Shown piece by piece: positions 45,124 to 56,453 of a stretch of 64,000 nt of DNA. Position numbers and translations under genes: made by a program. Source of the DNA: Siphonodentalium dalli. Lineage: Eukaryota > Mollusca > Scaphopoda > Gadilida > Siphonodentaliidae. Below the pieces are notes generated by a model, which was not told the origin of the DNA, did not search any database, and was given only the letters and a program-made list of their open reading frames with translations. The number at the start of each line of letters is the position of its first letter. Positions within the stretch are counted from its first letter, which is position 1. Location of the stretch: positions 231,586,578 through 231,650,577 of the forward strand of contig CP136062.1 in NCBI GenBank assembly GCA_032622095.1. Direction: 5' to 3'.

Positions 45124-45494
45124 GAAGCTGTCTCCACAACCAACTCTTGAGAAATCAGACACCACGATATTCCCGTATAATATGGATCAAAACAACCCAT
45201 GAGTACGCTTGGAAAATCTAAACTGAAATGTGGTGACCGAGAACTCTCAGACATGTGTCACGTTGTCTCCGGGAAGTCTGGTTCACTCCTATCATGCGTA
45301 CTCGAGTATATCGAACAGAGTCTGGAGTTCAAGGTCTTTGCATTGTCTTAATGGGGAGAGACCTTGCTCAAATGGTAACACACGCATATGGTACGACTAT
45401 GATAAATGGGATTGGTCGGTAGAGATTAATCCCGGTTGACAAAAGATGCTTAACATTACTATCACGGAATGTAATGCATCGGGACATTTCCCAA
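45124..45494. other. unassigned stretch
   Basis: Nothing recognised. Confidence 0.35.
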
Positions 45495-46142
45495 TAGATT
45501 CGATAACCGGAACTGGAATCGGAAAAGTGGAATATAAGCCTCGGAATCAGGGTATGTGTTTTGGCTTCTAATTACTCTCTCAATATCATGGACATGTTAT
45601 GTAATGGTAACATGTTATGTAATGGTAACATGTTATGTAATGGTAACATGTTATGTAATGGTGACGACAATGGTAATGGTAACATGTTATGTAATGGTAA
45701 CATGTTATGTAATGGTAACATGTTATGTAATGGTAACGACAATGGTAATGGTAACATGTTGCAAGAACAGATTTGAAATGACAAATGTCGCAATAGTGGA
45801 AACATGTTATATACGTATAGAACCGCAAAATCGGCTGGAAATGTAACATGCACATAATATACGTAAATATAAGTTATTATCGGCGAAAATACACATTGAA
45901 GGGGAAAACGGCATTATTTACATGTGAGTTTTATACTTTCGTTTAATTGTTCTCAATAACAGCAAATGAGCCGACACAACTCGTTTGCTGTTTGTAACTG
46001 GAAATATATCCACAAAGGAAAATACCATTACATAATCATGTCCATAATACTGAGAGAGTAATCTGAAGCCAAAACCCTTACCCTGGTGTTTATTCCGAGA
46101 CGTATTTTCCACTTTGCCGATTCCACTGCCGGTTATCGAATG
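45495..46142. mobile_element. foldback element (~115-bp arms) with an internal minisatellite
   Basis: The left arm 45495-45612 contains TTCGATAACCGG, GTTTTGGCTTC, ATTACTCTCTCA and CATGGACATG; the right arm 46024-46142 is its inverse. At the inner edge of the left arm, GACATGTTATGTAATGGTAA becomes an 18-bp array. A small hairpin AACAGCAAATGAG / CTCGTTTGCTGTT lies at 45958-45994. Confidence 0.85.
45595..45765 (+). repeat. 18-bp minisatellite (ATGTTATGTAATGGTAAC)n
   Basis: About nine units with two GACAATGGTAATG interruptions. The 18-bp period keeps both strands open, so the apparent peptide repeats are artefacts. Confidence 0.95.
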
Positions 46143-46167
46143 TGCAAAGTGTAAACATCAATCATAC

Positions 46168-47357
46168 CAAATGTCACATCAAGCCGCGATTTCAATAGTC
46201 AAATGTCACACCAAGACGCGATGTCACTAGTCAAATGTCACATCAAGCCGCGATGTCACTGGTCAAATGTCACATCAAGCCGCGATGTCACTGGTCAAAT
46301 GTCACATCAAGCCGCGATGTCACTGGTCAAATGTCACATCAAGCCGCGATTTCACTACTAGTAAAATGTCTCATCAAGCCGCGATGTCACTACAAGTCAA
46401 ATGTCACATCAAGCCGCGATGTCACTACTAGTCAAATGTCACACCAAGCCGCGATGTCACTGGTCAAATGTCACATCAAGCCGCGATGTCACTACTAGTA
46501 AAATGTCACATCAAGCCGCGATGTCACTGGTCAAATGTCACATCAAGCCGCGGTGTCACTACTAGTCAAATGTCACATCAAGCCGCGATGTCACTACAAG
46601 TCAAATGTCACATCAAGCCGCGATGTCACTACTGGTCAAATGTCACACCAAGCCGCGATGTCACTACTAGTCATATGTCACATCAAGCCGCGATGTCACT
46701 ACAAGTCAAATGTCACATCAAGCCGCGATGTCACTACTAGTCAAATGTCACATCAAGCCGCGATGTCACTACTAGTCAAATGTCACATCAAGCCGCGATG
46801 TCACTGGTCAAATGTCACATCAAGCCGCGATGTCACTGGTCAAATGTCACATCAAGCGCGATGTCACTACAAGTCAAATGTCACTTCAAGCCGCGATGTT
46901 ACTACTAGTCAAATGTCACACCAAGCCGCGATGTCACTACAAGTCAAATGTCACATCAAGCCGCGATGTCACTACAAGTCAAATGTCACATCAAGCCGCG
47001 ATGTCATTACTAGTCAAATGTCACATCAAGCCGCGATGTCACTACTAGTCAAATGTCACATCAAGCCGCGATGTCACTACAAGTCAAATGTCACATCAAG
47101 CCGCGATGTCACTACTAGTCAAATGTCACATCAAGCCGCGATGTCACTACTAGTCAAATGTCACATCAAGCCGCGATGTCATTACTAGTCAAATGTCACA
47201 TCAAGCCGCGATGTCACTAGTCAAATGTCACATCAAGCCGCGATGTCACTAGTCAAATGTCTCATCAAGCCGCGATGTCACTGGTCAAATGTCACATCAA
47301 GCCGCGATGTCACTACTAGTCAAATGTCACATGAAGCCGCGATGTCACTGGTCAAAG
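46168..47357 (+). repeat. 32/35-bp minisatellite
   Basis: About 36 units of TCAAATGTCACATCAAGCCG followed by CGATGTCACT and a variable joint: GG (32 bp), or ACTAG / ACAAG (35 bp). The length variants are interspersed. Long frames here, up to 217 codons, are repeat translations. Confidence 0.97.
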
Positions 47358-47635
47358 TTTCCATCGACGTAAACCGGCTAGTGGAATCGGTTGGGATACT
47401 AAACACATTTCGCTTAATGAACGACGACAGATCATTATTACGAATAGTTATTTGTATATTTATACAATTTATTTAACTTTTTCGGATTAAAAACCTTTTC
47501 GTAGAATTGACGATTACGAGTGCTTTTGTTGGACTCTCGCGGTAAGGGGATTACGGTTCTGCGTGCCGTGATTAATTTTGTACTGAAAATTATGTTATCA
47601 TGTCATAGTTTACAATTTAAGGATATCATATCAGA
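47358..47635. other. unassigned stretch
   Basis: Nothing recognised. Confidence 0.35.
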
Positions 47636-47910
47636 GTCATTGAGGAGCTGGGAAATTATCGCGAACTTATTGCTATATTAAGTATTTGTGAGTTTTGTTG
47701 AAAATCCAAAGCCATAATCGTAACAACGGATATGGAAAAACGAAAACGAATAGAAAGAATATAAATTATAGTGACGTAGTACCCTATTAGTGACGTATAG
47801 TACCCTATTAGTGACGTATAGTACCCTATTAGTGACGTATAGTACCCTATTAGTGACGTAGTACCCAATTCGTAATAATTATCTGTTGTCGTTCATTATG
47901 CGAATGATGT
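47636..47910 (+). repeat. dispersed repeat family X, copy 3, with 20-bp internal array
   Basis: Collinear with 16200-16385. Inside it GTGACGTA-TAGTACCCTATTA is repeated five times (about 47769-47870); the other copy has two units. Confidence 0.85.
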
Positions 47911-47941
47911 ATAATGCCGTTTTAAGTCGAAGCCCCGTGTA

Positions 47942-49570
47942 TATGTGTTTCTGTATCGGCGCTTAGCGTTGTTGACCCGTGTATATATGTTTCTGTATCG
48001 GCGCTTAGTGTTGTTGACCCATGTATATGTGTTTCTGTATCGGCGCTTAGCGTTGTTGACCCATGTATATGTGTTTCTGTTTCGGCGGTTAGCGTTGTTG
48101 ACCCGTGTATATATGTTTCTGTATCGGCGCTTAGCGTTGTTGATCCGTGTATATGTGTTTCTGTATCGGCGCTTAGCGTTGTTGACCCGTGTATATGTGT
48201 TTCTGTATCGGCGCTTAGCGTTGTTGACCCGTGTATATATGTTTCTGTATCGGCGCTTAGCGTTGTTGACCCATGTATATGTGTTTCTGTATCGGCGCTT
48301 AGTGTTGTTGATCCGGGTATATATGTTTCTGTATCGGCGCTTAGCGTTGTTGACCCATGTATATGTGTTTCTGTATCGGCGCTTAGTGTTGTTGACCCGT
48401 GTATATATGTTTCTGTATCGGCGCTTAGCGTTGTTGACCCATGTATATGTGTTTCTGTATCGGCGCTTAGCGTTGTTGATCCGTGTATATATGTTTCTGT
48501 ATCGGCGCTTAGTGTTGTTGACCCGTGTATATATGTTTCTGTATCGGCGCTTAGCGTTGTTGACCCGTGTATATGTGTTTCTGTATCGGAGCTTAGCGTT
48601 GTTGACCCGTGTATATATGTTTCTGTATCGGCGCTTAGCGTTGTTGACCCATGTATATGTGTTTCTGTTTCGGCGGTTAGCGTTGTTGACCCGTGTATAT
48701 ATGTTTCTGTATCGGCGCTTATCGTTGTTGATCCGTGTATATATGTTTCTGTATCGGCGCTTAGCGTTGTTGACCCATGTATATGTGTTTCTGTATCGGC
48801 GCTTAGCGTTGTTGACCCGTGTATACATGTTTCTGTATCGGCGCTTAGCGTTGTTGACCCGTGTATATATGTTTCTGTATCGGCGCTTAGCGTTGTTGAC
48901 CCGTGTATATGTGTTTCTGTATCGGCGCTTAGCGTTGTTGACCCGTGTATATATGTTTCTGTATCGGCGCTTAGCGTTGTTGACCCGTGTATATATGTTT
49001 CTGTATCGGCGCTTAGTGTTGTTGACCCGTGTATATGTGTTTCTGTATCGGCGCTTAGCGTTGTTGACCCGTGTATATATGTTTCTGTATCGGCGCTTAG
49101 CGTTGTTGACCCGTGTATATATGTTTCTGTATCGGCGCTTAGCGTTGTTGACCCGTGTATATGTGTTTCTGTATCGGCGCTTATCGTTGTTGACCCATGT
49201 ATATGTGTTTCTGTATCGGCGCTTAGCGTTGTTGACCCGTGTATATATGTTTATGTATCGGCGCTTAGCGTTGTTGACCCGTGTATATGTGTTTCTGTAT
49301 CGGCGCTTAGCGTTGTTGACCCGTGTATATATGTTTCTGTATCGGCGCTTAGCGTTGTTGACCCGTGTGTATGTGTTTCTGTATCGGCGCTTAGCATTGT
49401 TGACCCGTGTATATATGTTTCTGTATTGGCGCTTAGCGTTGTTGATCCGTGTATATGTGTTTCTGTATCGGCGCTTAGTGTTGTTGACCCGTGTATATAT
49501 GTTTCTGTATCGGCGCTTAGCGTTGTTGACCCGTGTATATGTGTTTCTGTATCGGCGCTTAGCGTTGTTT
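47942..49570 (+). repeat. 42-bp minisatellite, open on both strands
   Basis: About 39 units of GTTGTTGACCCGTGTATATA, TGTTTCTGTATCGGCGCTTA, GC. The period is a multiple of three, so the plus strand encodes 14-residue repeats (RLALLTRVYMFLYR) over 582 codons and the minus strand a different 14-mer over 310 codons. Variation is mostly ATATATG versus ATATGTG, CCCG versus CCCA, and GCGTT versus GTGTT. There is no start context or unique domain, so I treat it as satellite DNA. Confidence 0.95.
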
Positions 49571-49983
49571 ACAGAAATGCGAACTCATTTGACCTCGCGA
49601 TATGACAGTGTGAATAACGTAGACAAACCGAGCTTACTCATAATTACGAGGCATATCCTATACGCGCAATTTTACTTGAAAGTTAGATTATAATACATGT
49701 ACATCATTATGACCGTAAGGTGTAACTCTTTTTGATGTATATTAGCATCCGATATTGATTTATGGGGTAAAATCTATTAAAAGTGACAATGAATCCCGCC
49801 ACTGGATATGGGCGTAACATTATGCTGTAGACAGATACAAACACGGTACTTCGACGAAAAACAGCATCATTCCAACCGATTGCACTGGCCGGTTTACATC
49901 GACTGAAACCTGGATGAACGTATACCAGGCGTAATAATATTTTATTCTCATAATAACCGAGGCGATATATAAAGTTTAATGTT
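49571..49983. other. unassigned stretch
   Basis: Nothing recognised. Confidence 0.35.
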
Positions 49984-50087
49984 TAACCCACAGGGGGCCT
50001 CACACAGATGGAAGCATTCATTCACTACTATAGTGTGAGGTGTGCTACAGTATATGTGGTGCAAATGGGACTGGGGCTCTCTAAATG
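49984..50087. repeat. small inverted-repeat module next to MITE H
   Basis: TTTAACCCACAGGGGGCCTC ... GGGACTGGGGCTCTCTAAAT resembles the small module inside the GTGACCC-type MITEs (ACCCATAGAGAGCCCC ... GGGGCTCTCT). It may be an independent small element. Confidence 0.5.
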
Positions 50088-50487
50088 TTAACCCTTTACC
50101 CAACAGAAGGGCCCTGTGCCAATGCATTCTCTTATATATGCGAGTCGACCATAGGTCGCCTCGCATATATAAGAGAATGCATTGGCTTAACACGTTAAAA
50201 ATTATAAAATTGTTAAAGAATGTAAGAAAAAATGGTAAAAAGTGTTAAAAAAAGATTTTTTTTAGGCCAATGCATTCTCTTATATATGCGAGGCAACCTA
50301 TGGTCGACTCGCATATATAAGAGAATGCATTAGCACAGGGCATAACTGTAACTATCACAATGTGGTCAAGGAGCCGGTTCCAATGATATCCATATTTGTA
50401 TGGTTCTATTGAGACCGACCGAAGATATTTTAGGCTGTTGAAGCTTTATTTGGCCGGTTTTGGCCGGTTTGTTGGGTAAAGGGTTAA
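50088..50487 (-). mobile_element. TTAA-flanked MITE with two hairpins (copy H)
   Basis: Full-length 400-bp copy in reverse orientation relative to copies B and F. Intact TTAACCCTTTACCCAACA ends; hairpins at about 50119-50186 and 50266-50333. Confidence 0.94.
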
Positions 50488-50553
50488 TCCATGCAACATA
50501 ACTGGATATTGAGAAGAACGATTATATACATAAGATGATAGAAGGAAACTAAT

Positions 50554-50784
50554 ATACAGTAATGCCCTAACTAATCGACTCCTTAACCACAGCATAATTA
50601 TGGGTAACTTTTCAGGATTTAGTCGGAAATATGGCTTGTTGCCATTCATCGGAAAGCTCTTATATATATATATAGTGAGAGCTTTCCGATGAATAGCAAC
50701 AAGCCATATTTCCGACTAAATCCTGAAAAGTTACCCATAATTCTGCTGTGGTTAAGGTGTCGATTATTAGGGCATTACTGTATG
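50554..50784. repeat. 231-bp palindrome with ~108-bp arms
   Basis: The arms start ATACAGTAATGCCC and meet around a (TA)n loop at 50660-50671. They share AACCACAGCATAATTATGGG, TTTTCAGGATTTAGTCGG and GATGAATGGCAAC-like text with few mismatches. A 67-codon frame on the minus strand lies within an arm and is likely fortuitous. Confidence 0.93.
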
Positions 50785-51161
50785 TACAAAATACAAAACG
50801 ATCTCCAGAGTCTCGATCAACGTGAAAACTTCATTAAGTTAAACTTCAAAGGGGTATAGTTAATTAACTCTTTCTTTTATACATCGATTCTCCCTCACCA
50901 GTGTTTACAAAGATATCATGCGGTTTGGTCGATATGTCGCCAGTAAATGCAATATTGAAAAACGTAAAATATCGTTTGTTGGTTCCTTGTGCAACTTGAA
51001 ATCAAACAAAACCGGTAAACAATTTTTTTTCACGAGAATACACCAATATTTGACTGGCCTCGTTAATTTTTCAGGGAATTGCATGCCGATATATCATTTT
51101 TATCTTTGACAAATATCAGTTGACAGGAGAACTAAGCGTCTATTCATCATCGATCCTTTCT
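50785..51161. other. unassigned stretch
   Basis: Nothing recognised. Confidence 0.35.
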
Positions 51162-51337
51162 AAATCAGACAACATGGAAGCGGAAAGTCAGACAACATGG
51201 AAGCGGAAAGTCAGACAACATGGAAGCGGAAAGTCAGACAACATGGAAGCGGAAAGTTAGACAACATGGAAGCGGAAAGTCAGACAACATGGAAGCGGAA
51301 AGTCAGACAACATGGAAGCGAAAAGTCAGACAACATT
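51162..51337 (+). repeat. 23-bp minisatellite
   Basis: Seven units of GAAAGTCAGACAACATGGAAGCG. A C14-16 run lies 120 bp further on, at about 51457-51471. Confidence 0.95.
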
Positions 51338-51934
51338 GGTCGGAAACAAACGATGCAGAATGGATACAAAACATATTAAACGATAATAGACTAATTCGGT
51401 TCTATCACATAGATTCCAGCCGTGATATGTCCCAATTATGGCAAAATTGTCGAAACCCCCCCCCCCCCCCCAAAAAAAACAGAGTCGTATTTAATTGTTG
51501 CACGACTGAATATGTCTATATTACCAACCGAAGAAGCAAAATGATCACTCTGCGATTAAATACACATATATAATGTCCCATGCATTAGAGGAATGCTCTT
51601 AGTATGTCGTGATAGGGATCTTACCGAATATGAGCTCCTAAAAGGATTTCACGTGGACGTATTTCTGAAATTTGACTCAATACGGAATCTAAAACACGCA
51701 TATTTCTCTCTAGATGTAATGATCTCGTACATGAATCCGTAGAATCGATTTTATTGCGAGGAAGTGTGCTTATATCTGTGGAAATTATATGTTGACCGAA
51801 CAGTAGCCGAGAATGTCTAAGTATAGCTGTAAAACTCTGTAAAATATACATGGCACAAACAATGTGAGTAGTGGGATCTATCGTAATATCAACAAAAAAA
51901 TTTAAATACTGTCAGTTGCAAAAGTTAATTGAAT
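51338..51934. other. unassigned stretch
   Basis: Nothing recognised apart from the C run. Confidence 0.35.
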
Positions 51935-52068
51935 CTCATGTTAACTATGCATTTAACGATACCTTACATGTTAACTATGCATTTAACGATACCTTACATA
52001 TTCCTATTACTAATTGAATCTCATGTTAACTATGCATTTAACGATACCTTACATATTCCTGTTACTAT
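51935..52068 (+). repeat. short direct repeats
   Basis: CATGTTAACTATGCATTTAA followed by CGATACCTTACAT occurs three times, twice followed by ATTCCT-TTACTA and once directly. Confidence 0.88.
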
Positions 52069-52217
52069 AGTTATCGTCAGCTGAATGTTTATCGATGACT
52101 GTTGTGTTGCTTAATTATGTAAAATATGATAACAATTGGATGTTTTGTGTGTAAATGTTGAGACGACAGTCTCTATAATTGTAATATATTTGATATCATC
52201 GGAAACAGAGGAAATAT

Positions 52218-52371
52218 AGGGGATCTCACATGAGTTTCTATTTTATACGGAATTTATCATCCGAGTTCACTAAATTCGATTTTTTAGCCAAGGTTTACCG
52301 AGACTCAAATGGAATTTAGTGGACGGGGTTGATAAATTACGTATAAAATAGAACGAGTTTGAGATACCTTT
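52218..52371. repeat. inverted repeat with ~60-bp arms
   Basis: GGATCTCACATGAGTTTCTA, TTTTATACGGAATTTATCA and GTTCACTAAATTC are repeated inverted at 52307-52371 with several mismatches and indels. Confidence 0.8.
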
Positions 52372-52556
52372 TATCACATGATCAAATAAACGGGAAGCAA
52401 CGCGAAGTAGGCCTATTCATCGAAAACAACAATCATAAACTGCAGCGATCGCAAGTCATTTAAAGAACAGCGTGACTTCATCACACGCGCTGATATTAAA
52501 CGTGTGTCTTACTGATAATTATGAAACTGTGTTTATGGGCAAATTTGTGATAAAAA

Positions 52557-52646
52557 GGTATATATAATAAATCGATTCTCTATATATAATAAATCGATTC
52601 TCTATATATAATAAATCGATTCTCTATTTATAATAAATCGATTCTC
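52557..52646 (+). repeat. 20-bp tandem repeat
   Basis: Four units of TATATAATAAATCGATTCTC. Confidence 0.95.
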
Positions 52647-53289
52647 CCACTCAGTTGTGAAATAATATATTGGAATGGTCTATTATACATTGTGAGGGAT
52701 GTTAATAAAAGCAGACAACAGACATAAATAAAAATATAATATAAACGCAGAAGGATTCCTATTCATTGGCGGGGAATGTGCACATAATAAGTTCAGCAAA
52801 CGTGGAATTTATTTTATCTGAACATTATAGCATCCACCAAGGGTGCTTATACCTAAGGCAGGTGAATGACGTCATATAATTTTTTCTATATCCATCAGTG
52901 ATTTTTCAAGATCTCGGGTATAGATTTTGGAGAAATTGTCACGTGACTTCCGGTTAGCAACCGTGCGGAGATTGCAAAAAACGCGGAATTGGAAATGAAG
53001 CATCGCGATAAAAATGAAAGTAACTACTTCACAACTAACGAAGAATTCACATGTGATTTAAGTCTATTAATTTCATTTAGACCAATTTCGTTGGTCAGCT
53101 TAATGAAATTGAAAACGAAAAATGAAGAAGTCATGATGATAATCCAGACAAGATTTTACAATCCACGATACGTCTTGTCCACTTGGCATTATCGCCGATA
53201 AAAGGCAAATTTGAGGCACATCATGTGTGGTTGCTCCACTACGTGTCACGTACGATTCATATTACTAAGGAAACTATCTACTCGGTAAT
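52647..53289. other. unassigned stretch
   Basis: A plus-strand frame of about 70 codons (52989-53201) has no recognisable domain; no gene called. Confidence 0.35.
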
Positions 53290-53505
53290 GAGAATATTTA
53301 GTATATTTCATGACGGGAGCTGCATTGGTGCAGCATTAAAGATCTTGTGCAAATGTATTCTCTTATATATGCGAATATCCCAAAGAGCCTCCCATATATA
53401 AGAGAATACACTGGCTTGCAAGTTCAAGTTAAATATTGTTAGGTCAATGTATTGGCATAGGGTTTTCGCAAAATGTGAAGAAGCCCCAGTCACGGATGGG
53501 TAACA
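53290..53505 (+). repeat. decayed relative of the hairpin elements
   Basis: TATTCTCTTATATATGCGA ... CCATATATAAGAGAATACAC is a shortened hairpin, followed by GGCATAGGGTTTTCGCAAAA and GAAGCCCCAGTCACGGATGG, as in 18.8 and 39.6 kb. Confidence 0.65.
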
Positions 53506-53976
53506 AACGGTTAAATGACATACCTTAAAGACAGAAGAAACACGAATACTGTCGAAGAATAAGAACTATAGCATCACATGAAAAAAACACACATTGTTAC
53601 ATCCGCCCCATAACCCCAGTCGATGGGGCACGAGTAAAAGACAAACTCGTCAATTAAGCGACGGGCCGCAGAAATCCTCTATGGACACCACGACTGTATT
53701 ACGGCACTAAATAGAACGGACCCGAACATTTTTGACGAAACTAGTTTCTGATTTATCGAATCAGCAGACGTTCGGCGTTTTCCGGGGAGACTACTCTGTA
53801 AGAAAATCTATAATTGACGAGAGGGCACACATCGAGTTATTGGTGTCGTCTGAAGTCGTAACGTTGGTCTCGCGTTGGTCTCGTGTGGTTGATGAATATC
53901 GCTATCGTTTATTTCTGATCTTATCAATAGCGTCCTTGTCTGAATGGTCTGGAATCCAAGTTCAGAGATCTTAAAC
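53506..53976. other. unassigned stretch
   Basis: Somewhat GC-richer, with an 80-codon plus-strand frame (53732-53974) of no recognised family. The last bases (CAGAGATCTTAAAC) are the start of the 59-bp satellite unit interrupted by the next element. Confidence 0.4.
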
Positions 53977-54455
53977 TTAACTCTTTCAGTGCCAGGGGCC
54001 GATCTTATCGGCCCTAATTTACGGTCTGTAAAATCGGCCCTAAAAAAAAAAAAAAAAAAAAAAAAAAATGGTTTTTTATTTTTTGGGTTGAATTTTTTTT
54101 GGGTATGCTTAAGCATGCTATAGCAAATTTAAAAACAAACTGGATAAAACATTAGGGGCATGCTATAACTCAAAACTATCACCAAGTACTCATAGTAATA
54201 ATTTTGATGCCCATGAAAAACGCAAGATTCCCTGGCACTAAACCTACAAAATAAGTCTGTTAAAGAATATTAGAAAAAATTATTAAACTTGTACAAAATT
54301 GTGAAAAATAATAACAAATGATGAAAAATTGTTAGGACAATGCATTCTCTTATATATGCGAGGCGACCTATGGTCGACTCGCATATATAAGAGAATGCAT
54401 TGGCACAGGGTACATGGGTTGATACAAAAATCGGACTTGGCACTGAAAGGGTTAA
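53977..54455. mobile_element. TTAA-flanked MITE with CTTTCAGTGCCA ends and one shared hairpin
   Basis: Ends TTAACTCTTTCAGTGCCA and TGGCACTGAAAGGGTTAA. Near the left is an A27-like run and a CGATCTTATCGGCCCTAATT region; near the right is one copy of the 67-bp hairpin (about 54340-54405) with its adjoining GGCACAGGGT. The surrounding satellite unit reads CTTAAAC|TTAA|AGACATAT in intact copies and CTTAAAC|TTAA-element-TTAA|AGACGTAT here, so TTAA is the duplicated target. Confidence 0.92.
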
Positions 54456-55112
54456 AGACGTATATTGTGAACGTATTGAATAAACCAATCAGTTAGTGCA
54501 GATCTTAAACTTATAGACATATATTGTGAACGTATTGAATAAACCAATCAGTTAGTACAGATCTTAAACTTAAACACATATACTGTGAACGTATTGAATA
54601 AACCGATCAGTTAGTACAGATCTTAAACGTAAAGACATATATTTTGAACGTATTGAATAAACCAATCAGTTAGTACATATCTTAAACTTAAAGACATATA
54701 TTGTGAACGTATTGAATAAACCGATCAGTTAGTACAGTACAAGTCAGAATAATTGTGATATTAAGCGCGCTGTGTTCGCGCTCAATATACCGCTTATATC
54801 GCAAGTGGAGTGATTATAGGCGCGCTGCTTGCGACATCGTTGCGATAAGTCGAGCTAAATATTGCAGTTGGTACATATCTTAAACTTAAAGACATATACT
54901 GTGAACGTATTGAATAAACAAATCAGTTAGTACAGATCTTAAACTTAAAGACATATACTGTGAACGAATTGAATAAACCAATCAGTTAGTACATATCTTA
55001 AACTTAAAGACATATATTGTGAACGTATTGAATAAACCGATCAGTTAGTACAGATTCTAAACTTAAAGACATATATTGTGAACGTATTGAATAAACCGAT
55101 CAGTTAGTACAG
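54456..55112 (+). repeat. 59-bp satellite with an embedded MITE fragment
   Basis: About nine units of AGACATATATTGTGAACGTA, TTGAATAAACCAATCAGTTA, GTACAGATCTTAAACTTAA. At 54733-54868 and again from about 55113, a GTACAAGTCAGAA-AATTGTG, ATATTAAGCGCGCTGTGTTC segment interrupts at the same unit position. Confidence 0.93.
54733..54868 (+). mobile_element. fragment of the AGTACCAGTC-type MITE inside the satellite
   Basis: ACAAGTCAGAATAATTGTGA, TATTAAGCGCGCTGTGTTCG, CGCTCAATATACCG and ATCGCAAGTGGA match 57398-57480. A shorter copy at 55113-55172 begins identically. Confidence 0.75.
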
Positions 55113-55394
55113 TACAAGTCAGAAGAATTGTGATATTAAGCGCGCTGTGTTCGCGCTCAATATACCGTTATTGTTGTGCCATTCGTGAACTTTCAAAACA
55201 ATCTCAATTTTTAACAATCAATTTGTTATGATGTTGGGTATATATATGATGCTGGTAGGGCAAACTTATGCCGTTACGAAAAAGTACCGTTATATGTTTC
55301 TTAAGTTGACATTATCGCGGTGTTTAGCTAATCCGATATATTTGTGTCCGTAAGTAAATATCGGGAAATGTTCAAAGTTAGACACGCTGTGGAC

Positions 55395-55560
55395 TTAACA
55401 CGAGACCCACACGAGAACAACACGAGATCAACATGATACCAACACGAGACCAACACGAGACCTACTCGAGCCCTACACGATACCAACATGATACCAACAC
55501 GAGACACACACGATACCATCACGAGACCAACACGACACCTACACGATACCAACACGTAGA
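55395..55560 (+). repeat. degenerate 10-12-bp repeat (CAACACGAGAC type), left block
   Basis: Irregular copies of CACGAGAC, CACGATACCAA and CTACACGAGAC. A matching block at 56590-56850 also begins GTGGACTTAAC. Confidence 0.88.
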
Positions 55561-56453
55561 ACCAAGAAACCTTTATCATGGATGGGTGATTATGTATCTA
55601 ATAACATGCAGCCCATTTCAGGTGGAAAAGATGAGTACAAGAATAAATTGTTACGAAAGCTTATGCAAGATCAGATTTGCACCAAGGTAGTTCCAGATGT
55701 TTTTCGGTCCATTTTGAAGACTATCTTGCAATTGGATGAATAAGATTTAATTTTCAGTTCACTCATATATGTTCAGTGATTCCATATTGCTGATATTGTC
55801 AGTTTCAATGATGTGTGTATACATTTGAGATAGAGATTGTCCTGTTTCGTGTTAGTACTGAATACCATGTTCTTGTTTTTAAAATTGATTCTTTTATAAA
55901 TTATGTATTGATATTATGTATTGTTAGGTATCACTTATCATCTTCATACGATCAGAGGTATTTCCAGTTATTCCAGCTGACGATCCAGTGTAGCAAAAAC
56001 TCATATCAGGTACCAGCTTTCAAGGAATTCTTTATAAAATATAATCTGTGGGGTGATATAGTGTTCCTTTCTACTTATGATTATGATTTTAACATATTTG
56101 TGTTGATTTTTTGTGTATTCATGATTGCAGTTCTCAGATGGGCCAGCCAGTGTGAATCAGTGGTTTTTCCATTTCAACGATATTGTGTGATATATTCACG
56201 TTGTTTACAGTGTCTACGCCAGATAGTGACGAGTCAGTTATGTGGATTAGTTTGACAGTATAATATAATGCTGATATCATTTTCAGATCTGAGGATAGGT
56301 CGGTGTCCAGGTTATCTCTGTGTATGAGAATGTTATAGATGATAATTTTCCTTTATCAGTTGCAGAGTTATAATGTCATGTCTATTAGCGAAATTTCCTT
56401 TCAGTGTTTAATTGAATGACGTGGAAGTCATTTTGTCAACAAAGGGGAGAGCG
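55552..56453 (+). mobile_element. 3' internal fragment of an LTR retrotransposon (candidate)
   Basis: An open frame at 55552-55743 (64 codons) reads RRTKKPLSWMGDYV then SNNMQPISGGKDEYKNKLLR and ends ILQLDE. A basic RR..RKPP.W..DYV segment is typical of the extreme C-terminus of integrase in Ty3/gypsy- and copia-type polyproteins. About 700 bp of non-coding sequence follow, then a polypurine tract AAAGGGGAGAGCG (56441-56453) immediately before TGACAG, as expected at a PPT/3' LTR junction. The remainder of pol is absent. Assignment rests on one motif plus position. Confidence 0.5.

Noticed and set aside
46168-47357. Possible CRISPR-like array
   Set aside because: The repeats are directly adjacent with only 2-5 variable bases between them. 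There are no unique spacers, and the context is eukaryotic.
47942-49693. 582-codon repetitive membrane-like protein
   Set aside because: A 42-bp satellite read in frame. It lacks a unique start region or flanking domain and the opposite strand is equally open. Kept as a finding to test, not as a gene.
55815-56255. 146-codon hydrophobic frame
   Set aside because: It lies in the presumed 3' untranslated part of an LTR-element fragment, is Phe/Tyr/Ile-rich as expected from AT-rich DNA, and shows no domain.
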